From assembly GCA_013400155.1 (NCBI GenBank), contig VXBM01000099.1, positions 644,719 to 708,718 of the forward strand: DNA of 64,000 bases, in the 5' to 3' direction. The stretch's first letter is position 1, and each line of letters begins with the position of its first letter. This stretch comes from Helopsaltes ochotensis (lineage: Eukaryota > Chordata > Aves > Passeriformes > Locustellidae). A program made the translations under genes and the position numbers. A model generated the notes under the pieces. The model did no database searches and was not told where the DNA came from. It saw nothing but the letters and a program-made list of their open reading frames with translations. Below are positions 63,600-64,000 of this stretch, one piece after another.

Positions 63600-64000
63600 T
63601 CTTTCTTCAGTCAAATATTAAAAGGGGAGATGGGAATTTGGGGTCTGCTTCATGATAGTTCCTGTGCCTTTGGGGTTTCCTGCCTTAGACCCTAGAGCAC
63701 AGCCCCCTCTCTGTGCTGGAGCAGCGTGGACTCTGTGCGTGTTTTTGGCTGCCTGTCCATCTGTATCCATGCAGTAACTCCCATACCATGGGCATGCTCC
63801 AGGCACTTTGGTGAGCAGGAGGGAGGCACAGCCCCTGGGCACTGCTGGCGTGTTCAGGGCCACGGCCACCTCGGGTGGAACAGCTCTGCTGCAGAGCAGC
63901 CCCGGGGGGATGCATCATTTCAGGGCTCATTGCAAACATCCCCCAAGAAGGGAGAAGACTCTGGGCTGCCTGGGCCATGCCCTTCGTTGTGCTGCTCTGC
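63600..64000. other. Downstream intergenic sequence
   Basis: About 400 bases after the predicted 3' end. I see no exon or repeat that I can name. Confidence 0.6.

Overview
The window is vertebrate genomic DNA, most likely from a bird. It has a split gene with GT-AG introns, AT-rich and GC-rich intron stretches, and a truncated CR1 LINE tail (26706-26764) of the kind abundant in birds and other sauropsids. The species cannot be fixed from the sequence. No prokaryotic features, rRNA, tRNA or CRISPR arrays were seen.

One gene runs on the + strand through nearly the whole window: prolyl 3-hydroxylase 2 (P3H2, formerly LEPREL1), the endoplasmic reticulum collagen-modifying dioxygenase. Fifteen coding exons can be placed at base resolution. 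The last 95 bases of exon 1 lie at 1-95. A very long intron 1 (96-46389) follows. Exons 2-15 are packed between 46390 and 61440. The reading frame is open across every junction and gives 577 residues plus stop. Only the N-terminal part (signal peptide and first TPR/CXXXC repeats, roughly 130 residues by comparison with the human protein as I remember it) lies upstream of the window. The catalytic HxD...H...R residues, two N-glycosylation sequons and the C-terminal KDEL are intact, so this looks like a functional gene.

Layout: 1-95 exon 1; 96-46389 intron 1, with small repeats, a probable solo LTR (22755-23066, minus strand), a CpG island (about 25660-25900), the CR1 fragment, and an 88-base T run ending in a 61-base N gap; 46390-51749 exons 2-5, the TPR/CXXXC region; 53482-54667 exons 6-8, the linker; 57357-61440 exons 9-15, the dioxygenase domain and KDEL; 61441 to about 63590 3' UTR, ending near an AATAAA at 63569; then intergenic sequence to 64000.

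The points most worth a second look are the CpG island inside intron 1 (a candidate alternative promoter for a short P3H2 isoform starting at an internal Met in exon 2), an LTR-like promoter fragment about 70 bases upstream of exon 6, a perfect 49-bp tandem duplication, several precise inverted repeats, and an unusually long open frame in the 3' UTR. I found no convincing new biological system.
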